Source: Teratosphaeria epicoccoides
Lineage: Eukaryota; Ascomycota; Dothideomycetes; Mycosphaerellales; Teratosphaeriaceae
Reading direction: 5' to 3'
Length of the DNA stretch: 64,000 nucleotides
Assembly: GCA_021401465.1 (NCBI GenBank)
Contig: JADDMT010000041.1
Coordinates: forward strand, 1-64,000
Shown here: positions 11,262 through 23,339 of the stretch, piece after piece
How the letters are laid out: each line of letters starts with the position of its first letter
How positions within the stretch are numbered: the stretch's first letter is position 1
Translations under genes and position numbers: made by a program
The notes under the pieces: generated by a model
The model's database searches: none
What the model was told of the DNA's origin: nothing
Seen by the model: the letters and a program-made list of their open reading frames with translations, nothing else

Positions 11262-12470
11262 TTAGAGCAAATCCCTCCTCACAAACTCCTCCCTCAAAGT
11301 CTTGCCCAAGCTCGCCGGGCTCTTCTCAACAACGACACCCGCAGCCTCCAGCGCGCTAATCTTGCTGTCTGCACCACCCTTACCACCAGACACAATGGCG
11401 CCCGCATGACCCATTCTCCTGCCCGGCGGCGCAGAGATACCAGCAATGAAGCTGACTACAGGCTTGGCGGCAGTATTGTTGGCCTTCAGGAAGTCTGCCG
11501 CATCTTCCTCGGCGCTGCCACCGATCTCACCGATCATGATGATACCGTCGGTCTCGGCGTCTCTGAGGAAGAGGTCCAGGCAGTCGATGAAGTTGGTCCC
11601 GGAGAAGGGGTCGCCGCCAATCCCAACGACGAGGGATTGGCCGAGGCCGGCTTGGGTGGTTTGATTGACGGCTTCATAGGTCAGAGTGCCGGAGCGGGAG
11701 ACAATTCCGATGCGGCCGCGCTTGTGAATGAAGCCTGGCATGATGCCGATTTTGCATTGGCCCTGCAATGCGACGTTAGCGAGAGCATGGCAAAGACATA
11801 TTGCTGTCTGCCGCTATAGCGTCGTCGCTGCTGTCGCTCAGTTGGACGTTTCTCCTAATCAAGCCCACCATCGGCGAGTCATACTCTTCCTATCATGTGT
11901 TTTGTTTTATAAATATTCATCATTGCAGCCTTGACCCTGCTGTTATGCGCATAGGAGGGCTGAGCTTACCGGCGCAATGATACCTGGGCAGTTGGGTCCC
12001 ACCAATCGCGTCTTGCTCTGAGTCTTCAGAATATCCGTAATGCGCACCATGTCGTGTTGTGGAATGCCCTCAGTGATGCAGACCACAAGAGGCATCTCCG
12101 CGCTAATAGCCTCTTCAATACCTGCAGCCGCAAGAGGCGGAGGCACGAATATCGCGCTCGCATCTGCGCCAGTCTTTTCCTTTGCTTCCCTCACATTGGC
12201 GAAGACAGGCTTGCCCAGATGCTCCGAGCCAGCTTTCTTTGGGTTTGTGCCGCCGACCACGTTTGTGCCGTACTCGATCGCTTGTTGTGCATGAAAGGTA
12301 CCTTGCCGACCAGTGAACCCTTGGAAGAGGACTTTGGTTTTGTCGGTGAGGCGCAAGTTGACGTTCGTCGAGGCGTAGCCGCTGCCAGAAGAAGCTGTTG
12401 CGTAGGCGGATCTCGCTATCGACGGCGTTGAGCGAAGTGCCCGCGTCAGAGGCTGCTTTAGGGACTGCAT
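11262..12470 (-). CDS. LSC1: succinyl-CoA ligase alpha subunit, mitochondrial
   Basis: TCA-cycle enzyme making ATP/GTP from succinyl-CoA, working with a beta subunit in the mitochondrial matrix. Two exons, 12470-11970 and 11762-11262, with a 207-bp intron, long for this window. The GTAAGC donor follows ...NCPGIIAP and the splice continues [11 protein letters not shown], matching the family. Total 333 residues, the usual length. The N-terminus ([15 protein letters not shown]) is Arg/Ser-rich without acidic residues, as in matrix-targeting peptides. The CoA-binding Rossmann part has [10 protein letters not shown]. The phosphohistidine loop is [13 protein letters not shown]. It shares a 218-bp divergent promoter with PBN1. 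Confidence 0.96.
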
Positions 12471-12688
12471 TTCGTTTTATGTGCGCGTCACTGAGCTCCG
12501 TGACGGAGCCCCTTTGAAAAGTGGCGAGGTGTGAGGGAAGGCGAGGGTATTTGTGATGGTAGTTACATGAGCTCTGCCTCTGCACGTGCAGAATCTCGCA
12601 GAGCTAGAGCACTAGCGCCGGACTCAGCCGTCCTGTTGCAATCGATTCCAGATCAAGCACTCGCTTTGCTCTTGTAGAAGGCGTCAAA
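12471..12688. promoter_or_regulatory. short divergent promoter, LSC1 / PBN1
   Basis: Only 218 bp separate the two start codons, so both promoters and 5'-UTRs must lie here. No named binding site was recognised. Confidence 0.5.
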
Positions 12689-14310
12689 ATGAAGCAACGC
12701 ATTACACACGCCGTCGACCACGGAGAAGGCCTTGATATCGACCACGTCAAGGTCACCGGCGATGCACTCGAGTATCAGGACGCGTCGGCAATTGAAAAGC
12801 GCGTGACTGTTGGTCTGAATGAGCTTCCAGGTGGAGTATGTCAGTCTTCATTGAAATACATCTGCAGCACGTAGATTGATCGTGTTAGTTGCTCGACTTC
12901 TTCAACGTCATTCACGAGCTACATATTCGATGGACCGCTCGCTTGAGCTATCACTCGACCTCTCCCTTCATCTCTCGCCTGCCGCCAGGACTGCACATCT
13001 TCTTTACACCAGGAAAGGCTAACCAGGAAGTGGACATCTGTCCTGAATTGAGGCAGATATTCGGGGCTGTGGAATGCAACTCCACGGTGAGAAGCTTCAG
13101 CAGGCCTGACATCCTCTCTGGGCGCTTTTCTTCAGCATCAACATATCAGTATTATTCTCCATACTCGAAGATACTGCCTTTCCAGTCGTACCTGGCGAAG
13201 ACCGTCTGTCAGCAATCCAAAAACGATTGCGTCAACGAAGTAGCGTCTTTGGCATTCGCCAGCTATGTAGACGTTGACTACGATGCTATCAGCCATGCTG
13301 TAACGTTCACTGCCTTCTGGAGGTCAAGCGTTCAATCTTCTGCCGCAAAGACGCCCGCACGCAAATTGAAAAAGAGTGACAGCGTCGAAGTGGGCGTACT
13401 GCACGAAGAGGACCCGGCCGCGGATGAGCCCGAGGAATTGAAGTTTGGCGGCTACCTTACTGTCCTTGGACAGGACAATAAGCCAAGGGGCACTCTGTTC
13501 TCTTTCCCAGCTCGGCATCATCACGCGTCACTACCGAATCGCCCTCGAGTGCCGGAAGCAACCTATAATGTCTCCTTCCAACAACCCGCTGGTCTTCATC
13601 CAAAGCTCGACATCAAGTTCCCAAACGCCGGGTCGTTGACACCTCCAAAAGAGGCGTGCGCCCTACATGCCTACTTCACGCTCCCCTCGGCACTATTCAT
13701 AGATCGCTACCAACTCTCCGACCCATTATTCCTGGCATCTCAGCACCTGATCGCACTCCGCAGTCTCAGCGGAGAACAGGACCTCGAAGCGCCTGATTGG
13801 GTCATAAAGCGTTGGGGCTCGACTGCACTGCTTGAGCTTGCTTTACCGTCAGACGTCCCTTACAAAAACCAAATTGATGAGATGGTCAGGAACGCAGATG
13901 GCTCATGGACTGTCACGATACCTACGCATCTGCGGTTTATACAGGCGCTTCCTCAAAGTACCACTCCTGGCCTCCGGGCTCTGGATATACCGTGGCCGGT
14001 AGTATTCTGGGCTTGTGAAGCGGATGAAGGACTCAAGATGAATACAAACCCATTTGACAGAGTGAATTTGGGTTATGATGGACTGTTCGGGCCAAAGACG
14101 ATGTTCTACCACTTCCAGCCTGGGGGCGATGAAGGGACTGTGCTTTTGGAAAGGCTGCGGGTGCCTGTACTGGAGCCAGAGAGTGCGAGGTGGGTGCAGG
14201 TCGGCACACTCATGACTGTGCTGCTTGGCTTTGGCTGGGTCCTTTGGACGTTGGTTCGACCAGTCAGAGCCGAGAGGAAGACCCTGCAAGATGAGAAAAA
14301 GTCTCAGTAA
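12689..14310 (+). CDS. PBN1: GPI mannosyltransferase I regulatory subunit Pbn1 (PIG-X)
   Basis: ER membrane subunit that stabilises the alpha-1,4-mannosyltransferase Gpi14 in GPI-anchor synthesis. Two exons, 12689-12835 and 12889-14310, with a 53-bp GTATGT...TTAG intron, give 522 residues. The upstream exon starts MKQRIT, the usual fungal Pbn1 start, and without it the frame lacks a proper ATG. Family blocks seen are FISRLPPGLHIFFTP, CALHAYFTLPSALFIDRYQL, DLEAPDWVIKRWGS and NPFDRVNLGYDGLFGP. There is one C-terminal membrane segment at about residues 485-510 (GTLMTVLLGFGWVLWTLV), giving a large luminal domain with a short tail. Confidence 0.93.
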
Positions 14311-14749
14311 CATGAATGCAGACAAACGCAGAATCAACTATCGCATTCCGCTGCACGCGATATCAATGAAGCGGGACGCTCGATCGGTCTCCACATTCAG
14401 CATTGCCCGCAGTTGTCTGGGCATATCTAGCGACTACGGAAGCCGCCCAGGTCCTCAGATGTAAGTGGACATAGAGGTCATAGTACCGCGAAGTGATGAG
14501 GAATTCAAGAATCAGTCAGATTATCGGTCATCATGACATGCCGAAGGTCAATGTCACTGTCGTTCCTGTCATCCCCAACCTCATGCTCGGTTCGTGGACA
14601 GGTCAAGGTCGACAGGTAACGAGCATTGAAGAGGGAGAACGCAATGATCATAACAGTATGCGTCAACTGGTGTTCAGCGCTTGACTGACTGTTGAGAAGG
14701 CTGGAAGTGATGGAGGCTTGCGATCAGTGATGTAGGCACAATACTCTTG
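14311..14749. other. intergenic, no gene seen
   Basis: 3' flank of PBN1 and of the converging Hsp70-like pseudogene. Short frames only, none convincing. Confidence 0.45.
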
Positions 14750-15880
14750 TCAACCTTCCCCATTAGCAACCATCCATCGAAACGCGAACTTGGCCGATCC
14801 TCTCGCCGCAGCAAAGTCCGGCTCAGCTGCATAAATCTTTGGCAAGCCACCCTCCTGAACGTCTTCTGCCACCCCCTCACCTATCCTCCTCACCCACGCC
14901 TCCCCGCCGCCCTCACCAGCGAACATCACCACATCCACTTCACCACGCCAAGTCGCCGTGGCGTCCTGCCAAACGCTCTCAAGCACCTTCCTAAAATACT
15001 GTCTATAACTCTCCTCATTAAAAAAACGCATCTCCATCCTTCGCATGCCTTAAACCAGCTTTCCGGTCAAACGAATCGAAATGCCGGTTGTCTACTTAAA
15101 TTGGTATCGGCCACGCATGAGTTCTAAAGTCGTCTCGGTAATTAGGACCGAATGGCTCGAGATGTAATGCTTCGTTAGTCAAGTGGACAAACGTGGGTTG
15201 CACGCGTTTGAAGCCTTGTACACAGGTCCCATTTGTATCGAAATGGCAGCAATGCAGTCCCGTAGGATTGTTTGGGCACGGTCCATTGGCCGCGAACACA
15301 CTTTCAGAATATCATGGTGGCTGGGGCAGGTACAGTTCTTGCGGGTCGTCGTAACGGCGATCATACTTTCGTGGATGGCCCATGGGCGTGATTCCCGCGA
15401 AGGAAGCTGCGTCGTCCAAGTCCTCGATGAACACCGCCTTGGGAGCGTGATGCGAGACCACGGCCCTTTCTACTTTCGTGTCAGATCCCAAATGATGCTC
15501 TGCAGCTTCTTCAAGCTGTCCCAGTAGCCTGGCAACAATTTCAATTTCTTCCGTGGCTGGCGATCCTATGTGCTTCCTGAGCATGCGCTTTTACCACCTG
15601 GGTTCAAATCGGGTATCGCGCATGGGGAGTTAAAAGGCGGGTGACAATAATTCGTGTTCGCTTCCTCGGTATACCAGTGCATAGCACGTAGATAGTCCTC
15701 ATTCCCATTGATACGTGCTACGTTCTCGATAATGCCATTGCGGTAGCGAACGGCGGCAGTGCCATAAGACTCCGTTATATCGATGGCTACCGCCCAGAGA
15801 GGTTCGGCTTTTTGTTCATGCTGCTGATTGATCGCCTCGCCCAACGGGACTTGGTATCCGAGTCCTGTCACACCAGGAAA
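14750..15880 (-). pseudogene. Hsp70-like (actin-fold ATPase) protein, broken
   Basis: Three minus-strand pieces resemble, in order, a fungal Hsp70-like family of unknown role. Piece one (15880-15566) has the phosphate-1-like VAIDITESYGTAAVRY. Piece two (15584-15096) has ATEEIEIVARLL and FVHLTNEALHLEPF. Piece three (15046-14750) has VDVVMFAGEGG and the C-terminal-like FAAARGSAKFAFRW. Piece one passes to piece two by a one-base frameshift in an A-run near 15592. Piece two has an in-frame TGA at 15312-15314 where Trp would fit. Piece three is in another frame with a stop just upstream and part of the middle missing. No start ATG was found. Introns cannot explain all the breaks, so this is probably a pseudogene. 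Confidence 0.7.
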
Positions 15881-16318
15881 GCGCTATGCGAAGTGTGAGC
15901 TCATGGCGACTATTCGCGCAATCCAGACTATTACAGCGGCTGCAAGTCATTAGCAGAGCGATAAGTGTCCGTTAGAAGTAGTCATTTGGCGTGTGGCACA
16001 GCCTAGCGCCATCAAAAGCTGAAACACCAACACGCCACCAAGGCGACAGCCTCTAAAACGACCTTATAGGTGCCTGGTTGACTGCCAGGTGAGACACTAT
16101 GGCTCGCGTATCATTTTCATTAATTCATATCCCCACACAAAGCGCCTGACGTACAGCTGTACAGGCCGTCGCATCTAATCATAGGTATCATCAATTCAAG
16201 CGCAGCAGCCAATCCAACCGAAATGCAACGCTCGCGCGTACAGCAGATCTTCGAGCAGCTCGAGCCCTCCCGCTATGCAATGAATCACGTATTGTCAGTT
16301 TCCTGTTCAGTCTCATGT
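15881..16318. other. intergenic, no gene seen
   Basis: Between the Hsp70-like remnant and the stop codon of the transporter gene. No usable coding or structural signal. Confidence 0.4.
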
Positions 16319-18472
16319 TCAATCTTCGTCCTCATCACTCTCCTCTCCAACCCTAGTCGTCATCCACGCCGCTACGAGCGCACATAGCCCACCGAAGCGG
16401 AGCACCCACGCCACACTGTTGTCGCCTGGTACACCTCTATCCTTTTGCAATGCCTTGAAGATAGCCGAGCTGACAAGGGTGGCAATGACTTGGGGCGCGG
16501 CGATCGCGACGTTGTGGATCCCCAAAACGACACCGGCTTGGTCCGCACCATCAGCTGTATCTTCGCCAGATGCCAGCAGCTGCCCATCTCGAGTCGGCGG
16601 CGGATCGATGAGACCTCTGCGGATGCTGTCACGCTTTGAGATCTCGGCCGCAATGAGCGCGAACGGCGCCCAGTTGGTCATGGCCCACGGTACGCCAATC
16701 ATCGCCACAAGCACGGTAGCAGTGAGGACGTCGCGCACGAAGAACGTGCACCAGCACAAAGCAAAGAACAGAACATGGCTCAGCAGCCACGCTCTTCTCA
16801 GTGTCAACCACGGAATTTCAATCCTTCTCGGCGTCTTCCAAAATTCCTTTCTGAACGGGTTGCGCGCCTTCCTTCTCTGCTTCTCCCGCTCGACGCGTCC
16901 TACCGAGGATGAGTGAGCCGGATGATATCCAAAATACCCGCCTGCGGTACTTGCGCCAGGGGTTCTCGGGGTCTTGGGCGTACCTGGGGTAGGCTGGCGC
17001 CAGTCGAAATAGCCACCTAGGCCTGGCGTCCCAGGTGTTGCCGGCGTCCTAGCACCGGGTGTCATGGGCGTCCGAGGTTCGGGCTCAGGGGCTTTGTAGG
17101 AGGATGCGATGATGAATGGGAGAATGACGGATGCCGCGAACGTGGTCAGAGCGAAGATGAGAAGAGCAAAAGTGCCCTGACGTGTCCCAGCTTCCATTAT
17201 ACTGTCGATCTCATCTGGAGTGAACCTCTCCGATTCCGGCTTCCTCAGATTGTCCTCGAAGTAAGGCTCAGTGTAGATCTCGCCAATGTACGTCGTGATG
17301 TAGAACAAGAATGGGAACCAGCCAATCCAAGCAAAGAACTGCACCTGGCACACGCGGGCAATCTGCGTGGGCAGCTTGCGCATAGAGTGCCATAGTCCTT
17401 TGAAGAAAGCGAGCACACCACTCTCGCTCTTCTCCGGATCACCTTCGAGCCTTGGGTCTCTCTCCTTGATAGAAACGCAGGACACTAGGAGAGTGGTTGC
17501 AAGGGCTATGGAGGCGATCACGCAAAGAACTTTGAATTGCGTGTCGCCAAAGAACCAGAGATACTTTGGCAGATTGACGTACCCGAACATATACCCGATT
17601 ATGTTTCCCACACCACTCATTCTGCTGGCCCACGCATTTGCGCTGTCCTGTTGGTGTGTTGGCGCATTGTCGACAATGAAGGCCCTTATCCCGGCTTGGA
17701 TGACGTTGATCGAGAAATCTAGAACGTAAATCATGAGCACAGCGAAGACAATGGAGGAGATCATGACTCCGTCTGAGGTAGGCCCAGCACCGAAGATAGA
17801 TCCGATAGCTGCAATGAACTCTCGAGTCCAAGCCAAAGCCGTGAGGGAGATGATGGTGGCTACGGCGCCTCCCACCATGAAAGGACGTCGCTTGCCAAAC
17901 CGCAGTCGACACCTGTCGGACTTGATGCCAACATATGGTTGTACCAGCGTTCCGGACAGGGGACCTGCAATCCAGACAAAGGCCAGCAGTGATTTTGATA
18001 TGCCGAGACCCAGCAGGTAAGGCGAACCGTTGGAGAGCTCAACCGACCATGCAATTTGCAGTCCTCCTATGGCGACGGTGAGCAAGAACAGATACCAACT
18101 GCTCTTCGTCTCCAGCGTATCATCTTCCTCGCCTTGCCAAACGTCGCTATTATCATCACGTGGGCTGCTCAGCGGACTCGTCAAGCTCAAATGCCTGATC
18201 TCGTCGCTCACACTCCTCCGCTCCGGCGATCTGAGGAGCGGGCTGTTCTCATTGCTGTGCTGGTCTTCCGTCTTTACCATGTCGGCGATGCGTGCTTTCT
18301 TTTTCTCCTTGGTGCTCTGCCGCGTGTCGGGTGATGAGTGGATCTCGGAGCGGCTCATGGAAGGCCTTGAGGTGCTGTCGCGGCGGAATGAGACATGCTT
18401 AGGTAGCGGCTGTGGTGTCGGCCGTCGAGAAGAGTCGTTAGAGGGGTTGTCGGAGGAGGGTGGACCGGCCAT
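16319..18472 (-). CDS. sucrose-type H+ symporter, GPH/SLC45 family
   Basis: Single-exon gene, 717 residues. The membrane core has about 12 segments and matches the GPH/SLC45 sucrose transporters of plants and fungi: WSVELSNGSPYLLGLGISK in the first helices, GPLSGTLVQPYVG, then the RFGKRRPF loop that marks the family. It probably imports sucrose or another alpha-glucoside across the plasma membrane with protons; the substrate is inference. The N-terminus (about 115 residues) is Ser/Pro-rich and cytosolic. A long central loop (about residues 455-560) carries many TP motifs in a near-repeat (TPMTPGARTPATPGTPG) followed by a basic RRKARNPF segment, possible phosphorylation sites. The start MAGPPSSDN is the first ATG of the open frame. 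Confidence 0.9.
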   Translation of the reverse strand: MAGPPSSDNPSNDSSRRPTPQPLPKHVSFRRDSTSRPSMSRSEIHSSPDTRQSTKEKKKARIADMVKTEDQHSNENSPLLRSPERRSVSDEIRHLSLTSPLSSPRDDNSDVWQGEEDDTLETKSSWYLFLLTVAIGGLQIAWSVELSNGSPYLLGLGISKSLLAFVWIAGPLSGTLVQPYVGIKSDRCRLRFGKRRPFMVGGAVATIISLTALAWTREFIAAIGSIFGAGPTSDGVMISSIVFAVLMIYVLDFSINVIQAGIRAFIVDNAPTHQQDSANAWASRMSGVGNIIGYMFGYVNLPKYLWFFGDTQFKVLCVIASIALATTLLVSCVSIKERDPRLEGDPEKSESGVLAFFKGLWHSMRKLPTQIARVCQVQFFAWIGWFPFLFYITTYIGEIYTEPYFEDNLRKPESERFTPDEIDSIMEAGTRQGTFALLIFALTTFAASVILPFIIASSYKAPEPEPRTPMTPGARTPATPGTPGLGGYFDWRQPTPGTPKTPRTPGASTAGGYFGYHPAHSSSVGRVEREKQRRKARNPFRKEFWKTPRRIEIPWLTLRRAWLLSHVLFFALCWCTFFVRDVLTATVLVAMIGVPWAMTNWAPFALIAAEISKRDSIRRGLIDPPPTRDGQLLASGEDTADGADQAGVVLGIHNVAIAAPQVIATLVSSAIFKALQKDRGVPGDNSVAWVLRFGGLCALVAAWMTTRVGEESDEDED

Positions 18473-20478
18473 GTTGACAGCAAGGGTGGCGTGTCTTGCG
18501 ATGGTGAAGCAGGTCAGGCTATGCCTGCACGCGTGTGCTTATCTGACTGTTCGTCCCTGGTTTCAGGCGGTCTCTGGAATGAAGAGTACAATAATGTTTC
18601 GGTGCTCGCCAGAAACACTGAACATGCCCACAATGTCACTGCAAACTCTCTTTTCACTCCCGGCTTATTAGCGAATGCTCTGGTCGCGCAGCCTGTTATT
18701 TTGTGGTCGCTCAGACCGCCAAGTATTTCAGCCACAGTGCGGACCGGGTGTCATGCGTACCTGGTTGCGAATAGGCCGTGAAATGAAGGTAGCGTTGGGC
18801 TTGCGGTGTCTTCTGATCACGGGCAAAGGTCACGGCTCAGCTCACCAGATTCCCTTCGATCTCGATAGTCAGTCGTCCCGCAGCTAGCTCTAGCTCCCAA
18901 AATGTTTGCCCTGTCCTCGCGTGCCGTTGGCACTCTATTTCGACTCGCGAGAGTTGCCGGACCCTAATGAAGCCCGACTTCAAGGGGCTGTTGGACCCAG
19001 GAAGTTCTCACCGTGATTCTTGCCTGACGTAAAGCTTTGTAGGTACGTACCAGGGGCACAGCATACGAAGATCAATTGACTTGTGCTGTAACGTGCCGTC
19101 CTGCATTTCCGAAGAGCAATGGCTGACGCTGCACGGCGTCATGCGCACTAAGGACTGCGCAAGCGTTGTACATAGGCGCGTACAGGGATGGTAAACGGCG
19201 CGGCTACTGCCATTAGCTGCATACCGAATCGAGCAGGTGCTGGCCAAACGTTTCTTCTACGTAAATCAGCTACTACTTGTACATTGTATACGAAAAGGTA
19301 CCGCGAATGATAGCCTGTCAATGCAAGTTGTCCCGAGGTCAAATCCATATTTGCATCAAACGTTTTTCCGATTTCACGAACGCCAATGTAGGCATTGCAG
19401 CACCCAACACGCTTTCGCCTTACGGATTCTCACGCTGAGTGCCGTAGTAGGATGGGGTCGGAGACACGTTTATGGTCGGCCTTTCCTAGAGAATTGATCC
19501 GAATGATGGATCAGAATTATCAGGATTGTCTCGAATGGGGTCCTGATGGCCCTCGCACATTCAACAGCAAGCCACTTGCTGTTGAACCTTGCTTCTCAAG
19601 ATGGCCTCTCTGTATGCTTGATCTCGTTGCAGCAGTCCTTGAGGCCTGCTTCACAAGCTCCGGAAGTCTAGCTTCCAAGCAACTTGTCGTGGGTCGTCAA
19701 AGATCTTCCATTTCACCTCGCTCAATGTGATCGTAGGCGGAGTAGATATGTCTTCGAGTTGTACTCCATATATGCTTTATCAGAACCATCGCTAACGCAA
19801 ACAGGGCAAGATGCACTGCATAGTGGTGACAGGTTCCCAGGTAACACATTCGAGACGTATGTCTTTTTCATATTTTGCTTCACCTCCCGCGAGAGTATGC
19901 AAGAATTCTTCTTGAAAGGAATGTCATTGCTTCTGACTCGATTGGTCGTTGAGAATGTCGCCTGCTTGTCGTGGTACCAAAGATGGTTTGGCGGCGCAGT
20001 GCTATTCAACTAGACATACAGTCATCTGCCGACAGATCTTTGGTCCGGCACAAATTGGATGATCGACATGTACTAGCACCATCGTGAAATATAGCTGTCT
20101 GGCCAGTCCAGACGATGGATCAAGGGATGCTGATCTTCACATGCGAACATTCGATGAAAGCTCGCGCCGCGGCGAAGCGGACCGAACCTGTCACCTGTGT
20201 CTGGCGGCGACGTGTTAAAGCTCCGGGAGAGCTTCCGAGGTTGGGGGAAGGTAACCTGCGTGCGAGAACAGGAGATATAGACACATCTGTATGAAGTGCA
20301 AGAGAGCACGAAAGACTTTTGCTTAATATTACACTCGACGACCTTCACGAATACCGAGGTCAATCGAGACTGCGCAGCAGCCTGCAGCCTCTGCAACCTC
20401 CAGGCTTCGACTTTATCCACCCGATCGATCGCACAGGTCTACTCATAGCATGCCATAACAACAACTTCACCAACCACC
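18473..20478. other. 2.0-kb intergenic region, divergent promoters
   Basis: Separates the divergently transcribed sucrose transporter and Nhx exchanger genes. The frames here are short, in both strands, and lack recognisable motifs, signal peptides or plausible splice chains. I see no RNA gene. It is unusually long for this window. Confidence 0.45.
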
Positions 20479-22528
20479 ATGGCCACCTCGCCGCTTCATC
20501 GCCTCTACCTTTCCCTCCTAACCCTCCTTGCGCAATATGCCTACGCGCAAACTGAAGACTCCGATCCGGAAGAAGACCCAGAAGCCGGACAGAAAGAGAT
20601 ATACTCCTCATGGGCTCTTCTTATCCTGATAATACTCTTGATCATAGCCTTCTTCACCAGCTATGTCCTGCAAAGCAAGAAGATCCAAGCGGTGCACGAG
20701 ACGGTCATCTCAATATTCGCGGGAATGATCATCGGATTGATCCTAAGATTGACAGCTGTGACAAGCGTATTAGACGCTGTCAGCTTCGACTACCAATTCT
20801 TCTTCAACTTGCTACTGCCGCCGATCATATTAGCGAGTGGATATGAGTTGCATCAAGGGAACTTCTTCCGGAATATTGGCACGATCCTTACGTTTGCCTT
20901 TGCTGGCACTTTTATCTCGGCCTTGGTCTTGGGATGTGTGCTCTGGGTATGGACACGCGTTGACATTGAAAACCTCAGCCTCTCCTTCGTGGACGCCATG
21001 TCTGTGGGTGCGACGCTCTCGGCTACGGATCCAGTAACCATATTGGCCATCTTCAATGCTTACAAAGTGGATCCCAAGCTATACACCATTATCTTCGGAG
21101 AGTCAATCTTGAACGATGCGATCGCCATTGTTTTATTCGAGACGGCGCAAAAGTACAAGGAAGGTGCGACGGCTGGCAAGCTCACAATTCTTAGTCTGTT
21201 CGAGTCAATCGGAGTTTTCTTGCTGGTGTTCTTTGGCTCACTTTTCATCGGTCTGGTCATTGGACTAGCGACAAGTCTGCTGCTCAAGTTCACGCACATA
21301 AGGCGAGAACCAAAGATTGAGAGCTGTGTTATTATTTTAATCGCCTATGCGTCTTACTTCTTCGCTAATGCCATTCATATGAGCGGTAGGCCGCCCCTTC
21401 CAGCACTCATGAACACTTACTGATAGAACTGATGTAGGTATCGTCGCCCTCCTGTTCTGCGGCATTTGTCTCAAGCACTATGCCTACCACAACATGTCTC
21501 GACGCACTCAACTCACTACCAAATTCACCTTTTCTCTCCTAGCTCAACTCTCAGAGAACTTTATCTTCATCTACCTCGGACTGTCTATGTTTACAGAGAC
21601 GGGTCTGGAGTACAAGCCGCTCTTCATTCTCGTCACGATTGTCGGCATTTGCTTAGCACGTTGGTGCGCAGTCTTTCCTCTCAGCTCAGCAATTAACTGG
21701 TTTATCCGGTATCGGGCTCGAAGGCGAGGACAGGACGTCGCGGAAGAGCTACCCCAGAATTGGAAGTTGATGATCTTCTGGGCTGGACTGAGAGGTGCTG
21801 TCGGCGTCGCTCTCGCAGCTGGTCTCAGCGGACCCAACGGCTTCGCGCTACGAGCTACTGTCCTGGTCGTCGTCGTGCTCACCGTGATCATCTTCGGAGG
21901 CACCACAGCGCGCATGCTTGAGATCCTGAACATCCGCACTGGTGTGGTGGAGGAAATGGACAGTGACGATGAATTTGACATCGAGCCCGTACCTAATTCA
22001 GGCGCATACGCCCGCAAGAACGGGACAGCATTCGGACACATCCCGAAAACAAGTGGCAACGTTGACCTGCGCTACGTCAACGGCAAGCATCATCGAGGCG
22101 GGACAGGCTACTCCACGGGCAGTACAAACGGCTCTCCGACCGTACAACCAGACTTCGGTCGCCGCGGCAGCTCGAGAAATCGCAGCGGCGACAACCAGCA
22201 AAGCGCAGCGGAGCAAGGTCTCCTAGACCCGGACGAATTCTCTCAGATAGACGCATACGAGGACGATGACCTGGATCTTCCACCAGCAGCTAGACGATCG
22301 CCTCAACGGCAAGAATCTACAAACGCAGAGACGGATACCAACAATCCGGTCCCTGTCGCTGGCGGACAGCCGCTGACGGCGAGAGGAGCAATCAATACTA
22401 TCCTGAACGCCACGAGCGAGGATGCGGGAAATCTGTTCCAGAGATTAGATGAAAGTTATCTGAAGCCGCATTTACTGTTGGACCCGGGTGGTACATCTGG
22501 AAGGCAAGGAACCTCTGGCGGAGCTTGA
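20479..22528 (+). CDS. NHX1: endosomal/vacuolar Na+(K+)/H+ exchanger, Nhx1-like
   Basis: Exchanges luminal H+ for cytosolic Na+ or K+ in late endosome or vacuole, controlling pH and salt tolerance. Two exons, 20479-21385 and 21438-22528, with a 52-bp intron, give 665 residues. The splice joins NAIHMSG to IVALLFCGICLKHYAYHN in frame. It has an N-terminal signal-like hydrophobic stretch ending AYAQ, then about 11-12 membrane helices. The amiloride-binding-type FFNLLLPPIIL is at about 115, with SATDPVTILAIFNAYKVD and FGESILNDAIAIVLFE, the ion-binding ND of NHE proteins, following. The C-terminal tail from about residue 470 is hydrophilic and acidic, as in Nhx1. NHX1 is preferred over the plasma-membrane Nha1 type because of these NHE signatures. 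Confidence 0.95.
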
Positions 22529-23339
22529 AATGCCTCAGCGTCGTGTGTTCTTGCGTTGTTTACTCAAAGTTTGTGTGTGCTGGAAAGCTGGGTGCAGTCT
22601 CGTCGACTTCATCTATCACGAAGCACGCTGTTTCCCAGCCGAGTGGTCCAATCACTACTCAATCGTGACATTTTGCCGCCCTTGCGCCTTGCCATTGACC
22701 ATGACTGTCCAGTTCAGAGATATTCCAGCCGAAACCATCCGCACGTCGTATCTCACGCGCCGAAATCTTTTGCCTTTACTGTTGCGCCACTGCGGCAATT
22801 GTTGAAAGAGGGTGCCGATTTTGACGTTGATTTTGATCACGGTCTGAGCGTCGTGCTCAAGATCCTCGTGGGCGGTGACTCCTCATCATTTCGAAAGACT
22901 TCGATTCGGAACTCTGGGCTGTATTCACTGGCGTCCGAGAACAGGCAGTAATAGTCGAACTCGGAGTGCTTGCCATGCTCCATGCTGGTACCCTGGTTAG
23001 CGCTCTCATCAATAGCTGGACAATGCGTGAGTCATTCGTGCTCATCCACTTTGCGTAAGTACCAATGCACTTGAGTGTGCGCGAAGTACTTCAACTCATC
23101 ATTGGATCACCTTCTATCGTATTTTCATACGGCACTTACCTTGGCTCAGGCACACGACCTGCGGTAACAGTCATCGTATTCATGCTTTTCATAGGGGTAT
23201 CACACGCATGCAAACTTCCCATAGCTGTCGCCTGCGACATTATGCTTAGGTTCCCAAACATCCATCGGTGCAATCTTCAAACAATGCCTCGTTCCAGGCA
23301 CCTCCTGTCCAGCCTGGCCTAAACGGTCCATTCTGCCTT
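22529..23339. other. intergenic, possible gene relic
   Basis: Several overlapping short frames occur at 22556-23060 on both strands, but none has a recognisable domain and no consistent splice model was found. A plus frame at about 22877-23055 reads like protein (KDFDSELWAVFTGVREQA) and ends at a stop. It may be a decayed gene. Left unassigned. Confidence 0.35.

Noticed and set aside
15590..15630. tRNA-like T-loop string GGTTCAAATC
   Set aside because: No cloverleaf arms around it, and it lies inside the Hsp70-like remnant.
22556..23060. possible small gene after NHX1
   Set aside because: Frames on both strands look partly protein-like but no start, splice chain or domain could be made consistent.
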